Shown here: positions 9,368 through 17,493 of the stretch, in pieces
Position numbering within the stretch: position 1 is the stretch's first letter
Layout of the letters: each line of letters begins with the position of its first letter
Assembly (NCBI RefSeq): GCF_023100945.1
Contig: NZ_CP064689.1
Span: 186,001-250,000, forward strand
Source: Bradyrhizobium sp. 200
Lineage (GTDB): Bacteria; Pseudomonadota; Alphaproteobacteria; Rhizobiales; Xanthobacteraceae
Direction: 5' to 3'
Length of the DNA: 64,000 nucleotides
Notes under the pieces: generated by a model
The model's database searches: none
What the model was told of the DNA's origin: nothing
The model's input: only the letters and a program-made list of their open reading frames with translations
Made by a program: the position numbers and the translations under genes

Positions 9368-9898
9368 CTACGAAGTGGGCACCGTCGATCCGCCTTCACC
9401 GAGCGCGAGCTGCATCATCACGGTGTCCAGCCAGCGGCCGAACTTGAGGCCGACATTGCTATGCGTCCCGATCATCTGGAACCCGCATTTGGTGTGAAGG
9501 CCGATCGAGCCGGCATTGGCGGAATCGCCGATCACGGCGATCATCTGCCGGTAGCCGCGCGCCTCGCATTCGGGGATCAGCCGCTGCAACAATTGCAGGC
9601 CGATGCCGCGGCGGTGGGTCGAGGGTTGCAGGTAGATGGAATTCTCCACCGTGAAGCGGTAGGCCGGCCGCGGGCGATAGGGCCCCGCATAGGCGTAGCC
9701 GATCACGCGGCCTTCGACCGCGGCAACGAAATAGGGAAAACCGCCATCCATCAGCATCCGGAATCGCCGGGTCATCTCGGCGAGATCGGGCGGGATCAGC
9801 TCGAATGTCGCGGTGCCGTAGCGCACCGCGTGCTCGTAGATTTCGGTGATGGCGGGGAGGTCGGCCTCGGTGGCGAAGCGAATTTCGGGAGCGGACAT
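9368..9898 (-). CDS. GNAT N-acetyltransferase, phosphinothricin acetyltransferase-like
   Basis: A 176-aa GNAT acetyltransferase. The order of motifs (RFATEADLPAITEIYEHAV at the start, NSIYLQPSTHRRGIGLQLL as the acetyl-CoA pyrophosphate loop, then IGLHTKCGF) is that of the Pat/Bar/YwnH group, which acetylates phosphinothricin, methionine sulfoximine or similar amino-acid analogues. The actual substrate cannot be read from sequence. The start at 9898 (MSAPEIRF) is chosen because the upstream in-frame extension runs through a repeat element. Confidence 0.88.
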   Translation of the reverse strand: MSAPEIRFATEADLPAITEIYEHAVRYGTATFELIPPDLAEMTRRFRMLMDGGFPYFVAAVEGRVIGYAYAGPYRPRPAYRFTVENSIYLQPSTHRRGIGLQLLQRLIPECEARGYRQMIAVIGDSANAGSIGLHTKCGFQMIGTHSNVGLKFGRWLDTVMMQLALGEGGSTVPTS

Positions 9899-9940
9899 GG
9901 AGCGAAAGATTAGATTTTTTCGCGCAGAAGGGAAGCGGGT

Positions 9941-10069
9941 TTCTTCCTTCTCCCCTTGTGGGAGAAGGTGGATCGCTGACGCGAAGCGGCGGCGAGCCGG
10001 ATGAGGGGTCTCTATCCGCGGAGAGAACCCCTCACCCGTCTCCCACAAGGGGAGAGGGAAGAAGGAAGC
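9941..10069. repeat. Long interspersed inverted repeat, family D
   Basis: Long arms TTCTCCCCTTGTGGGAGA and TCTCCCACAAGGGGAGA, extended by CTTCCTT/AAGGAAG, with an inner pair GAGGGGT/ACCCCTC. Total span is about 129 bp. It occupies the space between the GNAT start and the end of the Bax-inhibitor-like gene. Confidence 0.8.
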
Positions 10070-10072
10070 GCC

Positions 10073-10102
10073 AAAAGAAAACCCCGGCCGCGAGGCCGGG
10101 GC
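10073..10102 (-). terminator. Intrinsic terminator of the Bax-inhibitor-1-like gene
   Basis: On the minus strand, CCCCGGCC-TCGC-GGCCGGGG is followed by TTTTCTTTT, 26 bp past the stop codon. This is a strong Rho-independent terminator. Confidence 0.88.
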
Positions 10103-10128
10103 TTCAACTCGTATCTGGTCGGTAGCGG

Positions 10129-10920
10129 CTAGTCGCGCTGGCCGAGGAGCTGCAGGAGCAGCGTGAACAGGTTGATGAAGTTCAGGTAGAGCGACAGCGC
10201 ACCGGTAATCGCCGCCTTCTCCGCAATCTCGCCGCCCTCGGAGGCATAGCCGTAGATGTAGTCGTTCTTCAGCCGCTGGGTATCCCAGGCGGTGAGGCCC
10301 GCGAACACCAGCACGCCGACTACCGAGACGATGAACTGCAGCATCGAGCTCGCCAGGAACAGGTTGACCAGGCTCGCGATGATGACGCCGATCAAGCCCA
10401 TGAACAGGAACGAACCCATGCCGCTCATGTCACGCTTGGTGGTGTAGCCGTAGAGGCTGAGCGCACCGAAGGTCGCCGCGGTGATGAAGAACACCCGCAC
10501 GATCGAGGTGTGCGTATACACCAGGAAGATCGACGACAGCGAAATGCCCATCAGCGCCGCGAACACCCAGAACAGGAGCTGGGCGGTCGCCGGCCGCAGC
10601 CGGTTGATGCCGGCCGAGATCGCGAACACCATCACCAGCGGCGCGAGGATGAACAGCCATTTCAGCGGGCTGACATACATCGCGTAGCCGAACGGCGTCA
10701 GGAAGGCGTTGCCGAACCTGGCGGCAGCGCCGGCCTGGTCGGTGGTCACCGCGGCCATGTAGACGCCGAGCGCCGCAAGACCGGTGATGGCCAGGCCGAT
10801 GCTCATGTAGTTGTAGATGCGCAGCATGTAGGCGCGCAGACCGGCATCGACGGTCGCGGCATCAACGCGCCCGGCGGCCCGGCCGAAAGGAGATACGTAG
10901 TTACGGTCTAGGTCCGACAT
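10129..10920 (-). CDS. Bax inhibitor-1 / YccA family membrane protein
   Basis: A 263-aa protein with seven hydrophobic helices and the BI-1/UPF0005 pattern, including FVFA-type helix ends, GALSLYGYTTKRDMSGMGSF and AWDTQRLKNDY near the C terminus. Bacterial members are proton- or calcium-leak channels or modulators of the FtsH protease, with no firm role here. A polar 29-residue N terminus precedes the first helix. It is monocistronic with its own terminator, and a 243-bp upstream region separates it from the next minus-strand gene. Confidence 0.92.
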   Translation of the reverse strand: MSDLDRNYVSPFGRAAGRVDAATVDAGLRAYMLRIYNYMSIGLAITGLAALGVYMAAVTTDQAGAAARFGNAFLTPFGYAMYVSPLKWLFILAPLVMVFAISAGINRLRPATAQLLFWVFAALMGISLSSIFLVYTHTSIVRVFFITAATFGALSLYGYTTKRDMSGMGSFLFMGLIGVIIASLVNLFLASSMLQFIVSVVGVLVFAGLTAWDTQRLKNDYIYGYASEGGEIAEKAAITGALSLYLNFINLFTLLLQLLGQRD

Positions 10921-11163
10921 GGTCGAATTCCCGTTGGTTGCCCGGCGGAGCGCAAGGGGTTTGCGGCGCCGGTTAGATTTCTATCTCAGATGTCCCGATT
11001 TGCTGACATTTATTTCGCGTCACCAAGCCGGCCTCTGATCTTGGCTGGTATGTGGGAAACTAACACATTCGACGCAAGCTTCCACGCGCGGCTGAATGTC
11101 GCTTCTCGCAGCCATTTCCGCGTAAAAGCAGCGTTAACCCCGCCTTTCGGCCGCTACAAATTG

Positions 11164-13734
11164 TCACAAATTCCGCAGCACGCTGGCCGGCTTCTGATTC
11201 AGGGCCAACAACGTTCCGGCGAGTCCCAGCCCCACCGTGACGATCAGGGCGGCGGCGACCACGCCGGCGGCACTGCCGGCCTGCCAGATGAAACCCAGCG
11301 TCATCAGCCGGGTCACGATCAGCCAGGCGGCGATCGAGCCCGCGATCACGCCGAACACCGCGGTGGCAAGGCCGATCATCAGGTATTCCAGTGCGTAGGC
11401 GCCGAGCAGTCGCACCCGGGTTGCGCCCAGCGTCTTCAGGATGACCGCGTCGTAGACCCGGTGACGATGGCCGGCGGCCAGCGCGCCGCCCAGCACCAGG
11501 ATCGCCGAGATCAGCGTCACCGCGCTGGCGCCGCGGATGGCGAGCACGAGGTTGGTGATGACGGTACCTACGGTTTCCAGCGCCTCTCGGACCCGCACGC
11601 TGGTCACCATCGGGAAGGCGTCCGCCACCTGCTTGATGATTCGGGCGTCGCCGGCCGGATCCGGATGGACCTCGGACAGGGTCGCGACATGGCTGTGCGG
11701 GGCGCCCTTGAACGCGTTGGGCGAGAACACCAGCACGAAATTGATGCCGAGTCCCTGCCAATCGACGTTGCGCAGGTTGCTGATCCGGGCCGGGATATCG
11801 CGACCGAGCACGTTGACCACGATCTCGTCGCCGATCTTGAGCTTCAGCCCGTCGGCGATCTTCTTCTCCAGGGAGACCAGCGGCGGGCCGTTATAGTCCG
11901 CGCGCCACCATTCGCCCTCGACAACTTTCGAGCCTTTTGGGACTTCGCCGGTATAGGTCAGGCCGCGGTCGCTCTGCAGCACCCATTCGGTGTCCTGCGA
12001 CGGCGTGAGCTCGTCTGCCTTGACGCCGCGGGCGGCGACGATGCGCCCGCGCAGCATCGGCACGTCCTCAACCGTCGATTGCGGCGCGACCTGCTTGAGG
12101 AAGGCGCCGAAGCGGTCGGCATCGGCGGTCGGAATGTCGATAAAGTAGAACGACGGTGCGCGCTCCGGCAGCGCGGCCAGGAATTGCCGGCGCAGATTGC
12201 CGTCGATCTGGGTGATGGTGACCAGCACCGCGAGCCCGAGGCCAAGCGACATCACGACCGAGGGTGTCAGCGCGCCGGGGCGGTAGATGTTGGCAATCGC
12301 CAGCCGCAGCATGGTGATGCTGCTGCGTGGCATGCGGCGCGCCAGCGCCATCAGGCCGGCGGCGACGCCGCGCAGCAGCGCGAACACCGCGACGGAAGAG
12401 ACGACGAACACTGCCGCAACCCGTTTGTCATAGGCGAGCCCGATGGCGACCGCGACCAGCAGTGCGATCACCACCGCCATCAGCGCGAGATAGCTCCAGC
12501 GCGGCCGATGCCATTCACGCGCGACCTCCTCGCGAAACAGCGCCGCGACCGGTACGTCATGCACCCGGCCGAGCGGCCATAATCCAAACGCGAGCGCGGT
12601 GAGCAGGCCATAGAGGAACGACAGCGCCAGTTCGTCCGGATGCAAGGCCGCGATGACCGGAAGCGGCAGCATTTTGCCGAATACGCCGACGATGGCGAAC
12701 GGCAACGCCGCGCCGGCGGCAAGCCCGATCACCGAGCCGACCCCGGCGAGCAGGATCACCTGCGTCAGATAGATCGTGAAGACGTCGCGGCCGGTGGCGC
12801 CAAGCGCCTTGAACGAGGCGATGACGTCGCGGCGGCGATCGATATGGCTCTTGACCGCGTTGGCGACGCCGACGCCGCCGACCAGAAGTGCGGCGAGGCC
12901 GACCAGCGTCAGGAACTGGCTGAAGCGATTGATGGTGCGCTCGAGTTGCGGCGAGGCGTTGCTGCTGCTGCGGATCCACCAGCCGGCCTCCGGCAGGGCG
13001 CTCCGCGCGCTGTCGATCAATTGGGCGGCGGCGCGATCATCGGCCGCATTGTTCGGCAGTTTCACGCGGTAGATCCAGCGCACCAGACTGCCAGGCTGCA
13101 GCAATCCGGTGGCGCGCAGGCTGGCTTCGCTGACCAGAACGCGTGGGCCCAATCCGACATTGCCGGCGAGCTTGTCCGGCTCGGCGCCGACGACGCTGCG
13201 GATCTGGAAGCTGGCGTTGCCGATTGTGATGCGGTCGCCGAGTTTGAGATCGAGCCGCGCCAGCAGCGTGGAATCGACCGCCGCGCCGAACGCCCCGTCG
13301 CGCTCGGCCAGCAGATCCGCCATCGGCATTTTGGGCTCGAGCGTCACCTCGCCGAGCATCGGGTAGTTGCCGTCCACGGCCTTGAGCTCGACCAGCGCCA
13401 GCTTGCCGTCGCTGCTTCGGGCCATGACGCGCAGTGCGGCCGCCACCGAAACCTGGCCCCGCGCGCGCAGGAAGGCGATCTCCTCCGGCTTGGCTTCGCG
13501 CTGGATCAGGGAAAAAGCGACATCGCCGCCCAGCAGCGTGCGGCCCTCGCGCGTCAAACCTTCACCCAGGCTCGCCGCGACCGAGCCGACCCCGGCAATC
13601 GCCATCACGCCGAGCGCGATGCAGGCGATAAAGACGTAAAAGCCGCGGAGGCCCCCGCGCAATTCGCGCAGCGCGTAGCGGAGCGCAAGGGATGACGTGC
13701 GGCTGCGGTAAACGGGTTCGGAAATGGCGGTCAT
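11164..13734 (-). CDS. ABC transporter permease, YbbP/FtsX-like
   Basis: An 856-aa permease with two FtsX/MacB-type modules: an N-terminal helix (about residues 32-55), a periplasmic domain of about 200 residues, a core of helices, and a second periplasmic domain before the C-terminal helices. It pairs with the ATPase encoded just upstream (ATGA overlap at 13731-13734). In E. coli the same pair, YbbA-YbbP, lies next to tesA, as here. Family members typically move lipophilic substrates or act as mechanotransmission devices; the substrate is unknown. Confidence 0.9.
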   Translation of the reverse strand: MTAISEPVYRSRTSSLALRYALRELRGGLRGFYVFIACIALGVMAIAGVGSVAASLGEGLTREGRTLLGGDVAFSLIQREAKPEEIAFLRARGQVSVAAALRVMARSSDGKLALVELKAVDGNYPMLGEVTLEPKMPMADLLAERDGAFGAAVDSTLLARLDLKLGDRITIGNASFQIRSVVGAEPDKLAGNVGLGPRVLVSEASLRATGLLQPGSLVRWIYRVKLPNNAADDRAAAQLIDSARSALPEAGWWIRSSSNASPQLERTINRFSQFLTLVGLAALLVGGVGVANAVKSHIDRRRDVIASFKALGATGRDVFTIYLTQVILLAGVGSVIGLAAGAALPFAIVGVFGKMLPLPVIAALHPDELALSFLYGLLTALAFGLWPLGRVHDVPVAALFREEVAREWHRPRWSYLALMAVVIALLVAVAIGLAYDKRVAAVFVVSSVAVFALLRGVAAGLMALARRMPRSSITMLRLAIANIYRPGALTPSVVMSLGLGLAVLVTITQIDGNLRRQFLAALPERAPSFYFIDIPTADADRFGAFLKQVAPQSTVEDVPMLRGRIVAARGVKADELTPSQDTEWVLQSDRGLTYTGEVPKGSKVVEGEWWRADYNGPPLVSLEKKIADGLKLKIGDEIVVNVLGRDIPARISNLRNVDWQGLGINFVLVFSPNAFKGAPHSHVATLSEVHPDPAGDARIIKQVADAFPMVTSVRVREALETVGTVITNLVLAIRGASAVTLISAILVLGGALAAGHRHRVYDAVILKTLGATRVRLLGAYALEYLMIGLATAVFGVIAGSIAAWLIVTRLMTLGFIWQAGSAAGVVAAALIVTVGLGLAGTLLALNQKPASVLRNL

Positions 13735-14444
13735 GAATGTCCGTCGATCCGGCCCGAGCGCAGCCGCACCACGCGGTCGCAGCGCTGCGCCAGCGAGGTG
13801 TCGTGCGTCACCAGCACCAGCGTCATGCCGCGCTCGGCATGCTTGGTGAACAGGAGGTCGACGATCTGCTTGCCGGTGGTTTCGTCGAGATTGCCGGTCG
13901 GCTCGTCCGCGACGAGGATCGCAGGATCGGGCGCCAGCGCCCGGGCCAGCGCCACGCGCTGCTGCTCGCCGCCGGACAATTGCGTCGGATAATGGTGCAG
14001 CCGATCGCCGAGCCCGACGGACGTCAATTCCCGTGCCGCCCGCTCGGCCGCGTCGGGGTTACCGGCCAGCTCCAGCGGCACCGCGACGTTTTCCAGCGCC
14101 GTCATGGTCGGGATTAGATGAAACGACTGGAACACGATGCCGACCTGACGGCCGCGGAAGCGGGCCAGGGCGTCCTCGTCGAGGGCATTGAACGGCGTGC
14201 CGTTCACCACCACCTCTCCGCTGTCAGGACGTTCCAACCCCGCCATCACCATCAGCAAGGTCGATTTGCCCGAGCCTGACGGACCGATCAGGCCGATCGC
14301 CTCGCCCGATGCCACACGAAGGCTGATATCTTTCAGGATATGAACGCGAGCGGCGCCGGAGCCGAGCGAGAGGTTGACGTTGGAGATGGAAATGGTGTCC
14401 GGCTCGACGCCGGCCAGTGAAGAGGTTTCGATGCGACTGTCCAT
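13731..14444 (-). CDS. ABC transporter ATP-binding protein, YbbA/LolD-like
   Basis: A 237-aa ABC ATPase with Walker A GPSGSGKSTLL (about residues 57-67), Q-loop FQSFHLIPTMTALENV, signature LSGGEQQRVALARAL, Walker B ILVADEPTGNLD and H-loop VTHD. It is of the MacB/LolD type and pairs with the FtsX-like permease directly downstream. The ATG at 14444 gives a 20-residue leader before the domain. It diverges from the GDSL esterase gene with only 49 bp between starts, so the two promoters must overlap. Confidence 0.92.
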   Translation of the reverse strand: MDSRIETSSLAGVEPDTISISNVNLSLGSGAARVHILKDISLRVASGEAIGLIGPSGSGKSTLLMVMAGLERPDSGEVVVNGTPFNALDEDALARFRGRQVGIVFQSFHLIPTMTALENVAVPLELAGNPDAAERAARELTSVGLGDRLHHYPTQLSGGEQQRVALARALAPDPAILVADEPTGNLDETTGKQIVDLLFTKHAERGMTLVLVTHDTSLAQRCDRVVRLRSGRIDGHS

Positions 14445-14493
14445 GGCTCGGTCATATGGCACTTCCGCCGCTCGGGTCGAGGGCCTGAAACGG

Positions 14494-15147
14494 ATGTTTG
14501 CGCACATACGCGTGTTGATTATGGCTTTGATGACGGCCGGACCGGTTTTGGCCCAGTCGCCGGCCACGGCACCCGTCAAACCGATCAAAATGGTCGTCCT
14601 CGGCGATTCCCTGAGCGCCGGCCTCGGCCTGCAGGCCACGGCGGCATTCCCCGCCCGCCTGCAAAAAGCGTTAAGCGACAAGGGTATAAAGGTCGATATG
14701 ATCAATGCCGGGGTGTCCGGGGATACCTCCTCCGGCGGCCGCGACCGGCTGGACTGGTCGATCCCGGAGGGAACCGAGGCGGTGATTCTCGAACTCGGCG
14801 CCAACGACGCGCTGCGTGGGATCGAGCCCGCCGTCACCCGTGCGGCATTGACCGATATCCTGACGCGGCTGAAGGCGCGAAAGATTGCCGTTCTGCTCTG
14901 CGGAATGCTTGCGCCGCCCAATTACGGAAGTGAATACGCCGCGCGCTTCAACGCGATCTATCCGGAGCTATCCAAATCCTTCGGCGTGCCACTGTATCCG
15001 TTCTTCCTGGAGGGGGTGGCGGCCGACGCCAAGCTCAACCAGCCGGACGGACTGCATCCGACCGCGGAGGGTGTCGATGTCATCGTGAAAAATATTCTGC
15101 CTATGGTGGAGGCATTTCTCGGCACGATCTCCGGGCAGCGGAGTTGA
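14494..15147 (+). CDS. tesA: Secreted GDSL arylesterase / acyl-CoA thioesterase I-like
   Basis: A 217-aa SGNH hydrolase. A signal peptide (MFAHIRVLIMALMTAGPVLA) is followed by the GDSL block (VLGDSLSAG, nucleophile Ser), NAGVSGDTSSGG (block II), ELGANDALRG (GXND, block III) and DGLHPTAEG (catalytic Asp and His, block V). It is a periplasmic esterase of the TesA group. Earlier in-frame ATGs at 14431 and 14443 would overlap the divergent ABC gene and lack a signal peptide, so 14494 is preferred. Confidence 0.9.
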   Translation: MFAHIRVLIMALMTAGPVLAQSPATAPVKPIKMVVLGDSLSAGLGLQATAAFPARLQKALSDKGIKVDMINAGVSGDTSSGGRDRLDWSIPEGTEAVILELGANDALRGIEPAVTRAALTDILTRLKARKIAVLLCGMLAPPNYGSEYAARFNAIYPELSKSFGVPLYPFFLEGVAADAKLNQPDGLHPTAEGVDVIVKNILPMVEAFLGTISGQRS

Positions 15148-15328
15148 AAAGTATGCAAACGAATAACGTTACCAATGGTTTTCCCCGTAGCTTTCCGGTC
15201 TGCGCGGCCCGCGTGCTTCGCAGAGTCATATAAGTCGGGTAGGAATTGGTGATCGGTGATTCGTCACCGGGCGCTGTTACAGGACATGGTCCTTTTTGAG
15301 GTCATGCCCAAGCATCGGGAGTCATGCG

Positions 15329-15865
15329 ATGCCACGGTTGTTTGCTGGACTGGAAATTCCGGCCGAGATCGGCCAGAGCCTTTCCAATTTGCGTGGCGGC
15401 CTTCCTGGCGCACGCTGGATCGATCCCGAAAATTACCACGTCACCTTGCGCTTCATCGGCGATATCGACGGCATGTCGGCGAATGAAATCGCCTCGATGC
15501 TGTTTCGGATCAACCGCAAGCCGTTCGAGGTCAAGGTGCAGGGCCTGCAGAGCTTCGGCGGCAAGAAACCCCGCGCCGTGGTCGCTTCCGTCGAACCGAG
15601 CCGGCCGCTGATCGAACTGCAGGCCGAACTCGAACGGCTGATGCAGCGGCTCGGGCTCGATCCGGAGGGCCGCAAATTCACGCCGCACGTGACGCTGGCG
15701 CGGCTGCATGACGCCTCCAGCCAGGATGTCGCCGATTATCTCTCGGTGCGCGGCTACTTTCCAAGCCGAACGTTCATGGCCTCGCGCTTCGTGCTGTTCT
15801 CGTCCCGCGCCTCCACCGGCGGCGGGCCCTATGTGGTCGAGGATTCCTACGCGCTGAGTGCGTGA
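15329..15865 (+). CDS. thpR: RNA 2',3'-cyclic phosphodiesterase (ThpR/LigT)
   Basis: A 178-aa 2H phosphoesterase. Both catalytic HXT motifs are present: HVTLRFIGD (near residue 37) and HVTLARL (near 123). The family opens 2',3'-cyclic phosphates to 2'-phosphates and was first described as a 2'-5' RNA ligase. The ATG at 15329 gives MPRLFAGLEIP, the usual start. The IS-disrupted palindromic repeat follows directly downstream. Confidence 0.93.
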   Translation: MPRLFAGLEIPAEIGQSLSNLRGGLPGARWIDPENYHVTLRFIGDIDGMSANEIASMLFRINRKPFEVKVQGLQSFGGKKPRAVVASVEPSRPLIELQAELERLMQRLGLDPEGRKFTPHVTLARLHDASSQDVADYLSVRGYFPSRTFMASRFVLFSSRASTGGGPYVVEDSYALSA

Positions 15866-15873
15866 GACGCTGA

Positions 15874-15908
15874 TACGTAGCCCGGATGGAGCGCAGCGAA
15901 ATCCGGGG
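15874..15908. repeat. Left half of a family C palindromic repeat, split by the IS
   Basis: Reads TACGTAGCCCGGATGGAGCG and on to AATCCGGG. It is the inverted complement of 17369-17403 and matches one arm of the intact copy at 8344-8430. The IS element at 15923-17343 lies between the two arms. Confidence 0.85.
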
Positions 15909-15977
15909 GCGGTCTCGTGGAATGCACCCCAAAAGTGAGACACGGGAAATTAGGGACAGTTCTCTAACGGAGAACGT

Positions 15978-16388
15978 ATGCCCAACAAATCACCCCGTAT
16001 TTTCAGCCGAGAGTTCAAGCTCGAGGCGGTCCGCCGTATTTTGGCGGGCGAACGCATAAGGGCTCTTTCACAGGAGCTGAAGGTACTGCGCAAGGATCTC
16101 TACGCCTGGCGCGACCTGTTCCGCGCGGGCGGGGCGGAGGCGCTGCGGCCGCTGGGTCGACCGCGCAAGAGCGATGCCGTTGTTGGGCCGAGAGTGAGGG
16201 CGCGGGCGCGCGATGTTGCGGCTGCCGACCTTGGCGCGCCAGAGCGCATTGCCGAACTTGAGCGCAAGATCGGCCAGCAGCAGGTTGAACTCGATTTTTT
16301 TCGGCAAGCCTTGCGGCGGGTCAAGGAAGCACGCCGGCCGAGCACCGGGCCTGGCGTGACGGGATCTACGCGGTCATCCAAGCGATGA
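15978..16388 (+). CDS. IS3-family OrfA, helix-turn-helix protein
   Basis: A 136-aa protein. The N-terminal half is the IS3 OrfA helix-turn-helix (FSREFKLEAVRRILAGERI ... LSQELKVLRKDLYAWRDLF), followed by an Arg/Ala-rich linker and a leucine-zipper-like helix (IAELERKIGQQQVELDFFRQAL). OrfA binds the element's ends and regulates transposition. GGAG lies six bases before the ATG. It overlaps orfB by ATGA, and a T7 run at 16295-16301 could let ribosomes shift into orfB to make OrfAB. Confidence 0.9.
   Translation: MPNKSPRIFSREFKLEAVRRILAGERIRALSQELKVLRKDLYAWRDLFRAGGAEALRPLGRPRKSDAVVGPRVRARARDVAAADLGAPERIAELERKIGQQQVELDFFRQALRRVKEARRPSTGPGVTGSTRSSKR
16295..16301 (+). other. Candidate -1 ribosomal frameshift site (T TTT TTT)
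   Basis: Seven T residues are positioned as X_XXY_YYZ in the orfA frame (GAT TTT TTT CGG, residues D-F-F-R). After a -1 slip the frame stays open from 16301 through HRAWRDGIYAVIQAM into orfB, with no stop. IS3 elements usually make their transposase this way. GC-rich sequence downstream could form the stimulating structure. Confidence 0.6.
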
Positions 16389-17317
16389 CGATCCCCCTGC
16401 TGCAAGGCGAGCTCACGATTGAGCGGATGTGCGTGCTGGCTGGCGTCAGCCGGGCCGGCTACTACCGGCACTGGGCGGCTTCGGCCCCACGTGCCGAAGA
16501 AACCGGCGTGCGGGACGCGATCCAGCGGCTGGCGCTTGCCTATAGGCATTACGGCTATCGCCGGATCGCCGCGCAACTGCGCCGTGAGGGCTTTGCGGTG
16601 AACCGCAAACGCGTGCTGCGCCTGATGCAGCAGGATAATCTGCTGTGCTTGCGGCGGCGGCCGTTCGTGCCCGTTACGACAGACTCGCGCCACCCGTGGC
16701 GGGTGGTACCGAACCTGGCCCGCGGCATGGTGCCGAGCGGCCTCGACCAGCTTTGGGTGGCGGACATCACCTACATCCGGCTGCAGGAGGAGTTCGCCTA
16801 TCTCGCCATCGTGCTCGATGCCTTCAGCCGGCGCGTGGTCGGCTGGGCCTTGGAGACGCACCTGGAGGCGCGTCTGGCGGTCGCCGCACTCTCCATGGCG
16901 CTGGCGGCGCGCCAACCGACGCCCGGCAGCCTGATCCACCACTCCGACCGCGGTATCCAATACGCCTGCGGCGACTACACCGAACTGCTCCAGCAGCACG
17001 ACATTGCCCCCAGCATGAGCCGGGTCGGCAATCCCTATGACAACGCCAGGGCGGAGAGCTTCATGAAGACCCTCAAGCAAGAGGAGGTCAACGGCCAGAC
17101 CTACCGCGATGCGCAGCATGCCAGAAATGCGATCGGCACCTTCATCGAGGAGGTATATAATCGCCAACGGCTGCACTCGGCCCTGGCTTACCAGCCGCCC
17201 GCCGAGTTCGAAGCAAATTTACCGCGTTGCGGAGCTGCTGCGCAGCAGCTCCGCAACGCGGCCGTAACCCATCAACCCGCCCAGCCGTTCCAAGCGGTCG
17301 GCGCAACCTGTCCCTGA
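16385..17317 (+). CDS. IS3-family OrfB, DDE transposase
   Basis: A 310-aa integrase-core transposase. An N-terminal HTH_21 region (YRHYGYRRIAAQLRREGF, about residues 53-70) precedes the rve core with catalytic Asp127 (WVADITYI), Asp188 (HHSDRGIQYA) and Glu224 (NARAESFMKTLKQEE), a 35-residue D-E spacing. The last 30 residues are encoded across a 40-bp perfect palindrome and look unlike the normal family end. The ATG at 16385 overlaps the orfA stop; the functional product is probably the OrfAB fusion. Confidence 0.93.
   Translation: MTIPLLQGELTIERMCVLAGVSRAGYYRHWAASAPRAEETGVRDAIQRLALAYRHYGYRRIAAQLRREGFAVNRKRVLRLMQQDNLLCLRRRPFVPVTTDSRHPWRVVPNLARGMVPSGLDQLWVADITYIRLQEEFAYLAIVLDAFSRRVVGWALETHLEARLAVAALSMALAARQPTPGSLIHHSDRGIQYACGDYTELLQQHDIAPSMSRVGNPYDNARAESFMKTLKQEEVNGQTYRDAQHARNAIGTFIEEVYNRQRLHSALAYQPPAEFEANLPRCGAAAQQLRNAAVTHQPAQPFQAVGATCP
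17222..17261. repeat. 40-bp perfect palindrome in the 3' end of orfB
   Basis: CCGCGTTGCGGAGCTGCTGC is followed immediately by its exact reverse complement, 20 bp each side with no spacer. It lies inside the IS just before the right terminal repeat and encodes the Ala/Gln-rich tail of OrfB. Its mRNA would form a very stable hairpin. Confidence 0.92.
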
Positions 17318-17368
17318 TTATCGTGTCTCACAACAGGGGTGCAGTTCACTCGCCAGCCGGCGGATTTG

Positions 17369-17403
17369 TCCCGGATTGCGCTGCGCTCCATCCGGGCTAC
17401 GTA
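17369..17403. repeat. Right half of a family C palindromic repeat, split by the IS
   Basis: Reads TCCCGGATTGCGCTGCGCTC and on to CATCCGGGCTACGTA, the inverted complement of 15874-15908. Together with that half it reconstitutes a normal family C repeat like the one at 8344-8430. Confidence 0.85.
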
Positions 17404-17493
17404 GCCTGCGCGGGTACGACGACCTAGGTTTGCATACCCCCACCCTCAATTCACGGCTTGCAATTTCCGCACGCTTGAGGCCGAAAGGGGGCC

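Larger units (their letters stand above)
15923..17343 (+). mobile_element. Complete IS3-family insertion sequence (1421 bp)
   Basis: Ends are near-perfect inverted repeats of about 38 bp. The left end begins TGCACCCC, continues GTGAGACACG and ends AGGGACAG; the right end has the same blocks in complement. Between them are orfA and orfB of IS3 type with a conserved DD(35)E transposase. A short target duplication could not be identified: left flank ...GGAA, right flank GTTC.... The element sits inside the loop of a family C palindromic repeat. Reading frames and ends look intact, so it may still be active. Confidence 0.93.

Noticed and set aside
10990..12582. Open frame of 530 codons on the plus strand over the permease gene
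   Set aside because: It overlaps a well-supported permease and reads as Gln/Arg/His-rich noise typical of antisense frames.
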